This document shows, piece after piece, positions 13,401-27,049 of a stretch of 64,000 bases of DNA (its first letter is position 1; each line of letters begins with the position of its first letter). The stretch is from Ailanthus altissimus (taxonomy: Eukaryota; Streptophyta; Magnoliopsida; Sapindales; Simaroubaceae): NCBI GenBank assembly GCA_946807835.1, contig OX327697.1:19416001-19480000 (forward strand), given 5' to 3'. The notes under the pieces were generated by a model that worked only from the letters and a program-made list of their open reading frames with translations, was not told the origin of the DNA and did not search any database. The position numbers and the translations under genes were made by a program.

Positions 13401-14109
13401 AAGGAATTATAGTACATATGCCCTTAGCAAAAGGTATTAAGCCTTTGATTTATTTTGTTTAAGCTTGACATATTGTTTTTCCATAAGGGATTAGCTACAT
13501 ATGGCTCTATTTCATTTAAAAATAAAGCCAACTAATTATTATTACAAGCAAATAAAGAGATATACATATGATAGTTTTATCTTGCACCACTTCAATTTAA
13601 CTACATGGCCTTTTATGATTGGTTGGAAGAATGGCAACTTTTGCTATAAAGAAAAGCCATTTTCTTCATTCAGCAATTGCCAAACCCAAAAAATAGAAAG
13701 GGAATAAATAAGAGAAAAAAAAGAAGAAAAAAAGAAGAGAAAAGGAAAAGTGAGGTCAAGAAAGAATAAAAAGAGAAATAAAAAGAAAATATAGGAAACA
13801 AGTTTAGATAGTTAAATTTATACTCATTGATTTAATAGGTAATAGTTTTATGATGTTAGAATATTTATGTTTCAATATTTATAATAAATATTGGTACTAA
13901 TGATAAATTTTTATACCATATAATATAGGAAGAGTACTGATAGACCTCTGGATCTAGATCCAACTTAGGATTAACGTACTTTTATAAGTAGATAACTATA
14001 TATATATTGCATTTAATACAACAACTTATGATTTGATTACATGTTATCATATTTACTTTATTTGTGATATATTGTTTATAGATAAATATTTATGCTAATT
14101 AGTTTATAC

Positions 14110-17000
14110 TGAAAATCTAATATACATGGTGTACGCATGTGTAACAATGTTCATTATATAAAATACGTATCTCATATATATTTGGCGTAGCGGAATAATA
14201 AAATCATACAATAAACATATACAACATATATTAATAAATTAATATAGAAAGTACAAAGTTGAAAAATCACCAAAAAGTATAACATTTTACACGTGTGTTA
14301 TGGAAGTTCGCCCAGAGTCCTACTCGTAGGCAGCTCTAGTCACCAATTTGGTGAACTTGGCGAGATAGAATAGTAGTTCCTCTAATCTAGTATTGAGTTT
14401 AACACTGAAACCCTATTAATTTAAGCTAGATTTTTGTTAGGTTGTTGCTAAACCTTGTTATTAGTTCCTTTGATTAAATTTTTGATCAATAATAGAAATT
14501 GCTAGGTTGTTGTTTTGATAGCCTATATTAAAGATGAGTACAAAAATAATTTTAATACATGAAATTATATTACAAGAGATCATATCCCTTTGTTTCTCAT
14601 TTGGTATGGTCAGCCACCTTTCTTTCCCTTTCTTTCAACAAGCAAAAGTAAAATGAAGCAACATTTACCTCTGTTACCTTCCACACGTTTCCAACACTCG
14701 TATATATCTCATTTATATTAAAATAATAATATTATATAATAAAAAAAATCAAAACTTGGCCACCAAGTGTAATTAAATAATAAAATAATATTATATATAT
14801 GTAAATGCATGACAATTATCATACATTAATATAAATAATAATATTAAATAATATAATGTTATAAAATAATATATATTAATGAGATATTATTATTATTTAA
14901 AAATTAAATAATTATTGTGTGAAGTTATCATTTTGTCCCTCATGAATAATTACTAAGTATACTCCTTAATGGGTCCTACTAAATTTCACACTTGAGTAAA
15001 CTCAACTGAGGGTGCATAATGACCCACGTTTTATTATACAATTAGTAAACAATAATTATTGACTAATTATAGTATTTAACGCTTAAATACGGATACGTGT
15101 GCATTCTCATGGTAGTGTTAGATATTACTAAATTAAACAATTCAATTTAGTACTCTGCCCAGTGCCCAACGAATACATTCTATATAGCGGAACTCCCTAG
15201 GCCCATGATAAGAGTTCATTAAATCTAATATTTCTATCTTTTAAACTTAATATTTGTTCATAGTAATTAAGATTATTTGACTTTTGATGTATTTTATTAT
15301 TATTATAGGTTTGCAGTCAATGGAGCAAATAGGGTCGAAACTCTAATGAAAATAAACTCAAAACATTAAAATGCTATAGTACCTGCTACAGTGCTTTTTG
15401 CTACAGTAACATTTTACAATATTCACTAAAGTATTTGCACAGCACCTAGCACTGCAGCGACCAGAGATGAGCGTGAGCAGTATTTTTTACAGTAACTTAT
15501 AAATAGTAATTTAAATACATAAACATATAAATAGAAGGCTAAAAACCTTAATTGGAGAGAAGAGGAAAGGAAAAGAAAAGAAAAGAGACAAAAACTTAGA
15601 GAGAATTCACAACACAAAACAATAACTAAAAAGTGTATCATGCCTGAATCTAACTGGGGTTCGCAGTGGTGGAGGAACTGGCTTAGAAAAAAGAGGGATT
15701 CTACTTGTAAAAATCAAAGATCAAAGCCAAAGATTGAAGAACCAAGATCAAGATTCAAGATTAAAGCTTCAAGATTAAGATTCAAGATTAAAGCTTCAAG
15801 TTAAGATTGAGCAAGAAGCACATCAAGGAGTTACTTTAATTAGTTTTTCTAGTTTTTCTTTATCATTATGTTCTTGTTCTTGTTGATCTTTATGAAAGAT
15901 ACTTTTGTTTTGTGATTAGCAAAATTATTCATCTAGGGTCAGATTATGTAAACCTAGTATGAATTTGAATTGTATTAATTTTTAGTTTAGAAACTTGATA
16001 CAATCAATTGATTCATTCTATCTTGTGTTTAATACTTTCATTATATATGATCAATATTTTGAATTATTAAGGAACTACGATGAACTTGATGGAAGCATTC
16101 ATGTGTTTAGCCTAAGATAGTTTGATTCATGATTATAGGGTAACAACTATGAGTTTCATCTAAGATAGACATATACCTAGGTGGCATGTATGGTACAATT
16201 TAGACTTGATCTTAATGAATTACATTTTGATTTGATTACCATAGACATATAAGTGATTGTTAGAATGTGTAATATAGTCACTCGACCATCGACAAAGGCT
16301 TGTGATGAGATTAGTGTCTAAGCCAACAATTAGTATTAAGAGATTAACTAAGAGGTTAATAAATCCAATGAAATACTATGGGACAAGTCAAAACTCTAGA
16401 TTATCCTTATTTTTGAATTATACCATTTATTTTTGTTTAGTTTAATTGATAGAGCTAGATTAATTAATTAAATTACAAATTGTGATTTTCTGAATAAAAG
16501 TTAAGTATGTACAATTTTAGTACTTGATTTATAGAATTAGATTACATAGTTCCTGTGGAATCAATATTTGGACTTTAAATCCTATATTACTTGATACGAT
16601 AGTGTGCACTTATGCTTAACTAGTATAGTAGTTAATCAGCCCACACTTAATTTATCAAATGAAACTGTTCCATGAGTCTATGAATAATTCCCTATACGTA
16701 CATTATGAATATTACAAATCAGTGCGTTGAACCATACAAGCTAAGGTTACAATGAATACATATAGTCCTTCCATAATGTATATCCTAAATATGTGGGGAT
16801 ATAAACTTCTTCAGATCATATAAAGTCTGCAGCGTAACAAGTATTAAACCATATAAGTAAGCAGTAATTAGCGATATAATAAAATATACACTGATATATA
16901 TCAAATATCTATACAAATCTGGGATAGCACGTAGGCACAACCCTAATAGTTTATTTAAAACATAATATAATTTATTATAGTATAACTTATGTTATATTTA
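14110..17000. repeat. Unclassified repeat split by solo LTR O
   Basis: Non-coding sequence at 14110-15200 (including ttttacacgtgtgttatggaa near 14285 and cggaactccctag before 15200). It continues after the solo LTR at 16644 with cacttaatttatcaaatgaaac. The style resembles the LTR or leader of a plant Copia element, but no protein domain is present. The outer ends are not defined. Confidence 0.35.
15206..16638 (+). mobile_element. Solo LTR O (Athila/Tat-like family), TSD GCCCA
   Basis: Begins TGATAAGAGTTC and ends GTTAATCA, flanked on both sides by GCCCA (15201-15205 and 16639-16643), a perfect 5-bp target duplication. It matches the inverted copy at 27455-28726 along its length: the start TGATAA, gcagtcaatggagcaaat near 15315, the ctacagt cluster near 15380, and ttacttgatacgatagtgtgcac near 16590. 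No internal domain is present, so it is a solo LTR left by recombination between two LTRs. A short tandem repeat (caagattaaagcttcaagat type) lies at 15720-15810. Confidence 0.9.
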
Positions 17001-17779
17001 GTATAGAAATATTTATTTTAAAATAATTATACTTCTATGATATTATATAGTAGTAGTGGTTGAATCACCAGAGACATACCATCTCTTTTAGTGTAGTTGC
17101 TCTGTGCATTCATTACGCCAATTTAGTTGGCTTTACATGAGCGATGCAACATTTCGCCAGATTAGGCCAACTCAGATCTCGCGCTCTGCCTGTGCATGAG
17201 TTACTTTGCTATGTTAGACTAGCTTTTCTCTAGGTACAAGTTTTATGTGATTTAAGAATGCATATAGTACATGTTTCCAGAACTACATTATATATATTTA
17301 GCTTTAAAATAGATTTTATAACAACTTATATTTTCAGTAAAAGTTTTTATTTTTCAATATACAGCTTTATGATTATTTTATATTATATATTTCTACGTAT
17401 ATTATTATTATTGTTAATGTTATTAATAAATTATTAGTAGAAGTTATTATTTACAATACATATAAGTATTGAATATTTTCATATTATGTCCACTCATTGA
17501 GACATAAATTCATCATTTTTTTTCTATTTTTTTTAAAGTTGTCACAGGGACATCGTGTAGTATGATTTGTACTCACATTTAGAGGTTTGACCACTACACC
17601 AATAGTTGCATGTATTGTAGCATTTTGTATATATTTATGTATATTTGCGTATATGTATACAATTTTGTCGAGGCACGTAACCCTATTTTATTTGATGTAA
17701 TTGGTATTAAGTATATGAGTTCGATGTCATTATAAGATTCGTCTTGATTTTCAAGGAAAACTCAAGTTGGGTCTTGTCA

Positions 17780-18940
17780 TTTTTCCTGCTAGATGGCACA
17801 AAATCAAAGGCAGATAGAACTACAGTCTTTAAAGATGGAAAACAAACCTAGGTATAGTTATAATGACTTGTGAAGGATCCACAATGGCAATGGCCTCATC
17901 CACCATGGACTTTTGGAGGGATGCTAAGATGGTTGAAGTAGAAGCAATTAGTTTGGCACGTGTACTACAAGTGTAGTTATAAAGTATGCTTAAAATATAG
18001 TTGAAATGGTGAGTGAAAACATTTGTACTCTAAAATAAATCAAATGGGTGATCAATAACATAAAAAAAGGAATGTAAGGCCAAAGATCAGATTAAGTTAA
18101 GGCAATATCCCTAGATCGTGTAATATGCTAACTCATAAACTTGCAAAATGACATTCCAATTCTCATGTATTCAAACTTAACTAGAATATCATCTTTCTAA
18201 TTTTCTAATGACATTTCAATTTTTCAATTCCATTTGACTAATGAAATATCATCTTTCTAAATATCACTTACTTAAAAAATAGAAGTTTTTTTTTAGTTAA
18301 GCATAACTGTTAAAGTAAAATTTTGTTCTTTATTACCAAACAAATTTATAATGATTGTAATGAAAATTAATTAAAATACAGAATTTAAAGATATTATTAA
18401 ATCTTTGTAGATATTATAAAATATATTATGAAATAAGAAAGTATTAATATTTATAAAAAACCATTTATTAAAAAAATAATTTATTTTGTAAAAATTTTAT
18501 TTAAACAAAATCTTAAATAACCCTCAAATTTGCTTAGCAGTGGAGCCACTTATGAGCATCATAGTTGTTAACAATTTTTGAAAAACTAAAATAACTAAAA
18601 TAGGGCTTTGAAATATATATATTTCTTTAGAATGATTTTATATCATATCATTAAATATCATTAAGATATTACATCAATTATCTTTGATACATCGATCAAA
18701 GAAATAACAGGATAAAATAAGTACATTTTGAGATCACCTGAGCCAAAACTCTTGCGAAGAAGAGTAGAAGTCCTACCTATATTAGATAAGAACAAATGTG
18801 AATTCTTTCAAAAGAAAGAGATATTGACATTTCCGAAGAAAGGGATAAACTGACCTCGCAAAGGAGGAATATACGGATCCTTTAAACAAGGGATGAATTA
18901 TTGAGAACTAAATTAAATAAAAAACCCCATTATTAAAAAA
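17780..18940. other. AT-rich intergenic DNA
   Basis: No coding region, RNA gene or clear mobile element recognised. It includes poly-A/T rich DNA at 18250-18520. Confidence 0.5.
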
Positions 18941-19790
18941 CCAATAATAATGACCGCCGTGATTGGATTCTTGAAAGAGGAAAAACGAAAGCAACAATCC
19001 AAGAGGCGGCCACTGCAAGAATCAAAAGCTTTCAACATCCAGGAGCCAGAAAGGAGCAGAGCTATGGATGTCAAGACATCACCAACGGTGGGTGCCACAC
19101 CATGCATCGGCGAGCTGCAGTGATCGAAAAGGAGCCGCAACACACGGTGACGTGACACGGAAGAAAATCGGTAGAGGTGGCTTAAAAATTGGCAGGCCCA
19201 TAAGTCAACAGAAGGGAGGCTGTGCAATGGTGTTGTTCGACGAGAGGAGTGACAGGTGCGCCATTTGAAAAGAGTCGGAAAGGTGTTTTGATTGTTGCGG
19301 CTGGCACACTGGCACATCGGATGGCAAAGGCAGTTGAGAGACAGCTTCAACTATCAGCCTTCACCTGTACCTACCATCCGACTCCATTCGTCAATTATAA
19401 ATATCACCATCTTACCACCCTAGCCATATCACAGCTACCGACGCACACCTCCTTCACCACCGTCGGCGGTAACCCAACAGCATCGCCATCTATACCAACT
19501 CTGGCACTAGAGATAAACGAACCTCTGTCTTGGCAAGCCTGCGTAGAGAGCTCTCACAATCACAGCCACCATTGCTGAAGCACATTCCGTGCAGAAACTT
19601 CTTAGGGCGTCGAACGGCGACAGTTGTCAAGACTCTCCAAAACCCAAGTCAGTGTTATGAGGGGGGGTATCGAGATCTCCGGATGGCAACGAAAACGGTT
19701 ATGTCCACCGGAGAGGAGGCCTAAGCCCCCTCTTTAGTGGGGGGTGTATTAAGGGGGTGACGACTACAAGCTTTGAGAGAGTTTTTGTTT
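18941..19790. other. GC-richer island, nature unknown
   Basis: Base composition differs sharply from the AT-rich surroundings. Reading frames of 60-145 codons overlap on both strands (for example 18913-19350 minus and 19222-19578 plus), but none has a recognisable domain. The plus frames are rich in His, Pro and Thr, as expected of chance frames in a GC-rich repeat. G-runs occur at 19660-19770. It could be the leader of an unrecognised retroelement or a captured promoter/5' UTR. Confidence 0.3.
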
Positions 19791-20870
19791 AGGGTTTGCT
19801 AAAAGGCCATTTACTTCGGCCTTGAAATATGTTATTATGCTAGTTTTGGCATAATGGATTGTATTGTATTAATTGGCAGACTCTTGCATTTTGTTTTTTT
19901 TAAATCTTGTGTTTGGCCAAAAAATCAAATGCATTTCATTGTATTATTTTTAAAAGTAAGGGATATGTGCAACTTAGTCTTCAAATTTGTCCTATAAATA
20001 ATTTTGTTCCGTTTAAATTTAAAATATTAATTTTATTATAGTCCATTAGTTTTTTTTGGTCAATTTTATTAAAATATACTATTTAATTATTTAAATAACT
20101 TATTTATCTTCTCACATAAATATTTAATGGATCTAATTATGGACATATGATAAATTATCATTTATTTATTATCTTTGAGCATATACATTATTTTAAAAAA
20201 AATGTGGTGGTAGAAATATGTTATTATAAAAAATTTGTAATAAATTCTATCATAAATAAAAAAAATTAAATGTTATATAACAAATTTGTGATATATTTTA
20301 TCACAAATTAGTAATAAAATATATCAAAAAATAAATAGTAAATATTAGAGATAAATATTTTTTAAATGATTTAATAAAATTTAATAAATTTGATGTTGAA
20401 TTAAAAAGACATCGTTTAAAATAATTTTTTTTGAATGTTTTAAAATATCTAAAATGTGCCATTTAGTAACCAACATATTTTTTTCATATTTAGATCTTGG
20501 TCTTGAAAAGAGGCCCGGGTTCAAATCCCACTTCAAACAGACGTTATCCTCATTTACTCCTTCAAAAACCTTTGCCTCCTTCTCCACTAAGCTTTTATTT
20601 TTTATTGTTTTATTCTTGCTAAACGACGTTGGCCTCATTTACTCCTTCAAAATCTTCTCCATTATGCTCAACAGCATCGTTAGGACCCTGGTCATAAATC
20701 TGCCCTCTCCACTTCCAATGCTGACTCCTTCTTTCTCAACACCACACACTCAAATCTTTACTCTTTGCTCCCTCAATTTTATCATCTCCACATTCCTCTT
20801 TTTCTCAAATTCTTTGCCTTTTTTCTTTCACAAACTCAAATTCTGTCATGAGCAGACTTGAAGGTAAGCT
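19791..20870. other. AT-rich DNA with tatcacaaat-type repeats
   Basis: No gene recognised. At 20190-20340 several copies of atttgtgata / tatcacaaat occur in both orientations, like those at 33370-33720. Downstream, tcatttactccttcaaaa is repeated at about 20548 and 20635. The 135-codon plus frame at 20454-20861 is Phe/Leu/Ser-rich and probably not coding. Confidence 0.4.
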
Positions 20871-21560
20871 TATTAGTCTGTTTTTCTTGTAAATTATGGT
20901 AATTAGAGTTATTTTCTTTCTGTTTATTAAATTGGTCTGTGTTTCTGCATGTAGTTTGAAGTCAAAATTTGAGCCATTGACATGAATTCTCGCTTTTTTA
21001 AATCGAAGAGCTGTGGGAAGGTAAGCTTATTAGTCCCCTTTTCTTGCTTTTTTTTTTTCGAGTCATGGACATTGTTTTTGCATGCATATGGTCCGAAGTC
21101 AATACTATTGCTTTTTGTTGCTTTATTGAATCAGATTCTTAATGAATTTAATATGAATTTGTTTTTTTTTCTTTTTGGCGTTATGCAACAGTTTTTGTGT
21201 TTTCATGTTATGCTTTATTTGTTTATTGCTGCTGTTGTACTTTATTATCAACATGTTATTTTTTAGCTCTTTGAACTATATGGTTCCGGTGCTAGCCCAA
21301 ATCTAGCTGCTGCTGAGCAGTTTATGAGAGCTGAAATGTTCCCAAGTGGTTATCTGATTCTTCTGGAATTCCACCTCATAATAGTGATTTCATTTGGTCT
21401 CTTTCTTTTAAATTTTTGAATTTGATCAGTTGAAACTAACATAACAAGAGTCAAAGTAGAAAGTATTTTAAGACAAGCTGTAGATGTTGATGATGTTAAC
21501 CGCAAAATTTGGGAATATGAGCAAAGTTTTAGAGATATTCTATGTCCCTAAACTAGTTCC
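20871..21560 (+). pseudogene. Gene debris with a RhoGAP (REN1-like) exon
   Basis: Three exon-like pieces on the plus strand. A short one at 20982-21020 (MNSRFFKSKSCGK) ends at a GT donor. A second from 21267 follows an AG (LFELYGSGASPNLAAAEQFM) and is not recognised. A third at 21430-21526 encodes RVKVESILRQAVDVDDVNRK then IWEYEQ. This last matches the RhoGAP domain of plant PH-RhoGAP proteins (REN1 type), where the arginine-finger loop reads VEGILRQAADV. The rest of the RhoGAP domain is missing, so this is a fragment. Whether the first two pieces belong to the same gene is not known. The strand and the introns match the eIF2-alpha fragment downstream. Confidence 0.5.
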
Positions 21561-23392
21561 ACAATCTTTTCTTAATCTCTAAGAATAAGAATAATATTCC
21601 ATTGGTAGTTAGTTGTTACTGCTTGAAGTTTAAAATTGAGGCAAAGACACCTTTTCGCATTAGTTGTGTAATTGAACCATAATTGGATTGAATTAAGTAG
21701 ATTTTGCCAGTGTTTGAGGGGCTTTTATGTAGTTGTTATCGGTTGATGCTAGTGACATTTTAAAGGAATTCAACATTTATGATTACTTTCAAACAAAGTG
21801 AGAATTTTTGTTTTATGTTTCTCTGTTTGGGCTTTCTATTACATCTTCAGGTGACTCAGGTAAATTAAGGTGGGTTTATGGCTTATGATAAAGAAAATGA
21901 TATACTCAAGGAAATCAAAGAATGGTTCAAGCTGATTGCATAGACAAGCCTGAACTTGAACGAAGCTTTAAGCATGCATGCATAAATTGAGGTGTAGAGA
22001 TGCTCATCCTGCAAATATGTGACACTGGCATGAACTATATCATGTTTAAATACGATGGTTAAAAACACAAAATGAGAAACTGTAAACATATATTATATGC
22101 TGAGAATTTATTAGTTTTTTTCATTTTCCTTTTCTTTAAAAAAAAAGAGATATGTACTGAATGAAGCAGAATTACTAGGTGTATCAGAAATCCACAAATC
22201 AGCCAAAAGTATAGTTCATTTTTTTCATTTGTATTCATTTTTTTTTTAAATTAATGCACAGTTAAATGCAACTAATAAGGATAATGTGTGAGCATTGGGT
22301 GGTTGTCCCATTAGAATTTTGACTTAGCAAAGCATGACTTTATATATTCATCTAACTTTATGAGTATTTCATGCGGTCTAATTTGATCATACTTCTACAG
22401 TACATGTTATTTTTATGATACAATAATTATATAATGATTGTTCATTTTTCTTTATTTTATTAGTCTATTGATGTAGCTGATATCTTGCTATGTCATATAT
22501 TATAATAACTTTACTATGGTAGTCAAAGTTGATGCTTGCTCATTCTCTTTACTTTAAGACTATGATATACGAAATGACTTTAGTGAAATCCTGACTGATG
22601 TAAAAGATGAAATCATCCTAACTGTTTTCATATAATAGTCTCTTTTTTGTTAAGGATAAATTTTGGAGTAAAAGTTTTTGTAGGATTTCCATGTAAGTGC
22701 ATCTATTTGCTTTCACAAATGTGAAGTATATAACTTGCGCAACTCTACTGTATTAGTGCTTGATGGGTTGCGATGTTGTAAACTTTTATTTAGACGCTGA
22801 TAAGATAAGTCTTAATGCATTGTATTTATTTCATTGGTTGATGTGAATGGTTAGAGAAGCTTGAAGTTGATCATTTTCTTGTAGATGCCTCTTTCGGTCT
22901 GTAGTCAAAGACCTGTGCAACAAAATTTGATTCCTATGCTTTCATCTTGTTTATTATAATAAATGTTGAATTGGCTAGGCAGGTCTTATATCTGCTTCAA
23001 TCTTGAAACATTTAAGAGTAGGAGTTTTTTTTTTTTGTGATATACATTTATATAGAGAATTATTTATATTTTGTGTTTAGATTTGACCTATATCTAAACT
23101 AATGACTTAAATGACAAAACTTCAAAAGAACTGATTTGCTTGAAGAGGGAGCTATTTGTTGCTTGAACTTTGGTTTAGTGACCTGCCATCTGTATGAGGG
23201 AAAACCCAATCAAACTAAGTAATCAATTATGTTGATGCTGTTAGTTTGTGTTAAAAGTCTACATGTTATGCTTGCTCTCTTTGGCTTGTCAAGATCTTGA
23301 TCCCACCAAGTGACTTTTTGGACCTTGGTGCTTGTATTTTGACTAAGTTATTGTATGTTTAATTGCTAAATGCAAGTTTCTTGTTATATGTA
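21561..23392. other. AT-rich DNA between gene fragments
   Basis: Looks like intron or intergenic DNA. No exon of the eIF2-alpha N-terminal S1 domain (such as the SELSRRRIR region) could be found, so the pseudogene downstream is truncated at its 5' end. Confidence 0.5.
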
Positions 23393-24036
23393 CTATATAT
23401 AAATATTGGTTGGCCTCTTATCAGAAATTTGGTCATGCTTTTGAGGTAAAATACTAACAATTTGAGGCATGTTTTTCAAATTTACAATTGGAGATCTGAT
23501 GTTCTTTTCTACGTTACATGTAAGAATTCAAAATCATGGTTGTTGATCCTGATTCTGTTTTGAATTCCCTCACCCGTGAAGTAAAAAATTGGCCTTGATG
23601 AACAAGAGGTAAACTTTGCTTGGCAAGGGCATAAGCCTGTTCTTTTCATTTATGACCAAGTTCCTTCCCATTTCATTTTAGGTGACTAAGTTGGTTCCGG
23701 CTGTAATGGAGGAAGTGAAGAATATCTGGAGAAAAATTACCCCACAACCATTAAAGATTAAAGCTGATATTGAAATGAAATGCTTCTAGCTTGATAGTGT
23801 TCTTCACATTAATTAAGGTCTTATATTTATGTCATTCCCTTTGGCTTCTAATGCTTTTGTTTGATGTATTTATTTTATAACATTATCATTTAGTTGTGAA
23901 GTAATTGTTTAGTTTTAAATTATTGACATGTTTTTGCTTATATTTGTTTTGACATTTGCAGGATGCAATGCTGAAAGGTGAGGCTGAGGCTGCTGGCAAT
24001 GATGATTGTCCAATGAAATTCAAATTAGTTGCTCCT

Positions 24037-25401
24037 TTATAAGTGAGTTGCATACATTGTTTAGTACCCTTTTTAATTTGATATTTATTCATTTTAAGTA
24101 TAAAAAATATGGCCATTTATGCATGTATTGATTTATTTATAGGTTATATCCAATTGGAGCATAAAGGAGACCAGTTTGATGAAAAGAAGAGCAAAGAAGT
24201 CATTTCACAAACCTCTAAGCCGCAACTCCAAAAATCCAAGTTGTAACCCCAAAGAAAATGAAGAATCAAGTTTCAGGCCTTAGGTGGCAACCTCAACTTT
24301 GTAAGGCCACGGCCTCACTTCGCAAAACCTCACAGCCACAAACCCAAGTCGTGAAAAATGTAACGTCACAGCGCTAACTTTTCGGTGCCGTAGTGCTACC
24401 ACCTGTATTCTTAGATTTGTCTTTTCTGCCCCTTTTGCCCTAACTTTTTGAGGGTATTTTTGAGAGGACCTATAAATAGAATATCAAAGGTCTCATTTAA
24501 AGGGAGAGAAAATTGGGGTTTTTAGTGAGAGAAACACAATTAAAGCTTGAATTATGGAGATTATTGAAGGTTAAAGGCTTCCAACGACTTCTCCAACTAG
24601 TTTTCTTTTTTTTTCTATCTCATTTACATTTATTTCAAATTTTTATTTGTAATTTGTATTGTTTGAATATGATTACTTTTATGAATATTTGAATTAATGT
24701 AATTGAGTATTTTGCTATGGATAGTTAGATTATATATTCTAGGGCTTGATAGAACTCTATTGAATACTATGTTTTGATGTTATGTGATTAATGATTATCT
24801 TGTTTTTATTTATTAATGCTTTTTATGTGCTTAATGAATTTAATTTAATTAGAAAATTGATTAGATGTTTCAAATTTATGAGTTATGTACATGGAAAAGT
24901 TTAATCTATTTGTTGGTTTTAAAAATTATAACTTTGAGTTTATAGAGATAGGAGACTAATAAACTTAGGGTAATTATTTAATGGTAGCTTAATGCATGTC
25001 TGTATAATAAGTTAAATAAGAATATTAACTTAGTTGTGTATAGATATGATATCATTTGACACTCGAATGAGATTAATTTTAAGCTCTTGATTAATGAAAT
25101 ATAAGATTAATTATTAACAATAAAAAATTTAGGAATGGTAGAGTGAAATCAAGTCCCTAGAATCCATTGTCATAAAACTTTTACCTCTTTAATTTATCAA
25201 ATTATTTAGTTTAAGTATCTTTAATTCCATAATTCAACTTAGTCTTTAATTTAGAGTAGATAAAGTTAGGTTTTTAACACTGTAATATTTAGCATTAATT
25301 TAGGATACTAATTCTCATAAGAACGATACTTATCAATTTATTACTTGATCACTACTCATGCACTTGCGATTACAATTCACGTGTGTATAATTTCGCAAAC
25401 A
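24037..25401 (+). repeat. 5' LTR of element C
   Basis: Starts TTATAAGTGAGTTGCATAC (the expected TG has become TT) and ends GCAAACA. It aligns base for base at the start with the 3' LTR, and shares blocks such as gtcgtgaaaaatgt-type sequence, gggcttgatagaa near 24740 and cacgtgtgtataattt near 25380. Confidence 0.85.
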
Positions 25402-25407
25402 AGTTTT

Positions 25408-25425
25408 TGACACCGTTGCTGGAGA
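25408..25425 (+). other. Primer-binding site, element C
   Basis: TGACACCGTTGCTGGAGA, a decayed TGGCGCCGTTGCCGGGGA, six bases after the 5' LTR end. It is the same PBS class as elements A and B. Confidence 0.75.
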
Positions 25426-25540
25426 TTATGAATTTTAAATTGATGCTAATATTGTAGATAAACAATTTGATTTTAATTTAGGTATTTTATTTTTCTTTTG
25501 TTCTTTTGAGTTGTGGTTTTATTTTAGTTGTTAAAGGTTT

Positions 25541-26990
25541 ATGAGAAAAGCACATAGCTTCGAGCTTTTGCCCTTTGATCTGGAAGTTGAGTACACTTTA
25601 CAAAAGCCTAAAAAAGAAAAATGAAATTAAGCTCTAACTATAGCCGACGATAGTAACAACAACCAACAACCACGGGCATTGAGGGATTATTTTAGGCCCG
25701 TGATTAATGAGAATTATTTGGGGTGGCGTCAAGTGGTACAAGCCAATAACCTTGAATTGAAGCTGGCCCTTGTTAACATAGTGCAACAAGATTAATATGA
25801 GGGATTGCCAAGCGAAGACCTGAATGTTTATCTTACAATGTTTTTGGAGGTTTGTGATACTATTAAAATGAATGGAGTTGTGGAGAATGCTATTCACCTA
25901 CGCTTATTCCCATTCTCTCGTAGAAAAAAAAGTTAAGGGATGGCTTTAATCTTTACAACCGAAAAGTATTACAACACAGGAGCAGATTGCCCAAAGATTG
26001 ATCACCGAGTACTTTTCACCATCTAAGACTTCACAACTTTGTGGGAAGATGGCACAATTTAGACAATTGGATTTCGAGCCTTTTTATAAAGCTTGGGAGC
26101 GGTTCAAAGAACCTTATTCGAAGGTGCTCTCAACATGGATACCAAGATTAGTTCCAAATACAAATCTTTACAATGAACTAAATAGGCAAACAAGAACCAT
26201 TGTAAATGTAGCGACGGATGGTACATTGTTGTTAAAAGCCACAATAGAGGCCCAAGTTTTATTGGAGAAAATGGTATGCAACAATTACCAATGACCTAAT
26301 GAGAGATTTATTGTGAGGAGGGCCACTAGAATGCGTGAAGTTGACCTTCTTGTTGCTCTTTCAGCTCAAGTTTTGGCTTTAGCAAATCAAATCTCTACAC
26401 TAAATGCTGGAGAAGCTTCAATAAGCAAAGATTCAATTATGGTAGCAAATATGTCTTGCATCGGTAGAGGGGTGATCAGAAACAAATCCAATATGTCAAC
26501 AACCAAAACTTCAACTACCGGAGTAATGACTTACCTACACATTATCATCTCAGGCTTCGAAATCATGAGAACCTTTTTTATGGTAATACAAGGAATGCTC
26601 TATAACCGTCATTAGGGTTAATCAACTAATAATTGAAAAGAAACCCTTATTAAAAGATCTCTTAGGAACTTTTATTGTTGAGATGAGAGAGAGTTTCAAC
26701 AAAGGTGAGACTCAGCTTGATAATATCGAGATATATTACACTCATATGAATGTAACATTGAAGTCATTAGAGGTTTAAGTTAGCCAACTAGCCAATGCAA
26801 TTAAAGATCAATCTTTTGGCAAGTTACCAAATGACAACAAAATAAACCCAAAAGAGCATTACAATGCCATTACCCTTAAGAGTGGTAAGGAAGTTGAAGC
26901 TCAAGAGAAAAATATGATTGAGGGCAATGAAGAAAAAGTTGTTGTTGTATAATCTAAGGTAAATCATAAACCAAACTCCATTTCCTTCTC
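25541..26990 (+). pseudogene. Gag pseudogene of element C
   Basis: Starts with ATG at 25541 (MRKAHSFELLPFDLEVEY). Recognisable blocks in order: RALRDYFRPVINENY; GLPSEDLNVYLTMFLEVCDT, then IKMNGVVENAIHLRLFPFS; after a frameshift, ITEYFSPSKTSQLCGKMAQF (25998); FEPFYKAWERFKE; TRTIVNVATDGTLL and CNNYQ (26285); EVDLLVALSAQVLALANQIS (26337-26400); and NAITLKSGKEVE near 26868. This is the gag order of Athila/Tat elements. Stops at several places (after KPKKEK, QQD, NYQ) make it non-functional. The family relation is certain, the exact lineage less so. Confidence 0.8.
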
Positions 26991-27049
26991 AGACAACCCT
27001 TCTATGCTTTTACAAAAAGAAGTTAGACATTCAATTCTCCAATGTCTTT

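Larger units (their letters stand above)
13408..17779 (+). repeat. Putative 3' LTR of the chromovirus, carrying later insertions
   Basis: Directly after the polypurine tract an LTR should begin. It starts near 13408 (tatagtacatatgccc). A chromovirus-LTR-like 3' part with ccactcattgagacataaattc lies near 17490, and a possible end gggtcttgtca lies at 17779, resembling gggtctggggcgtgaca in the solo LTR at 46672. The span contains an unclassified repeat and a solo LTR. No 5' LTR is in the window to confirm the ends, so the boundaries are inference. Confidence 0.4.

Noticed and set aside
20511..20530. gggttcaaatccc, resembling the B box of a tRNA gene or SINE
   Set aside because: No A box at the right distance, no cloverleaf, and no poly-A or target duplication.
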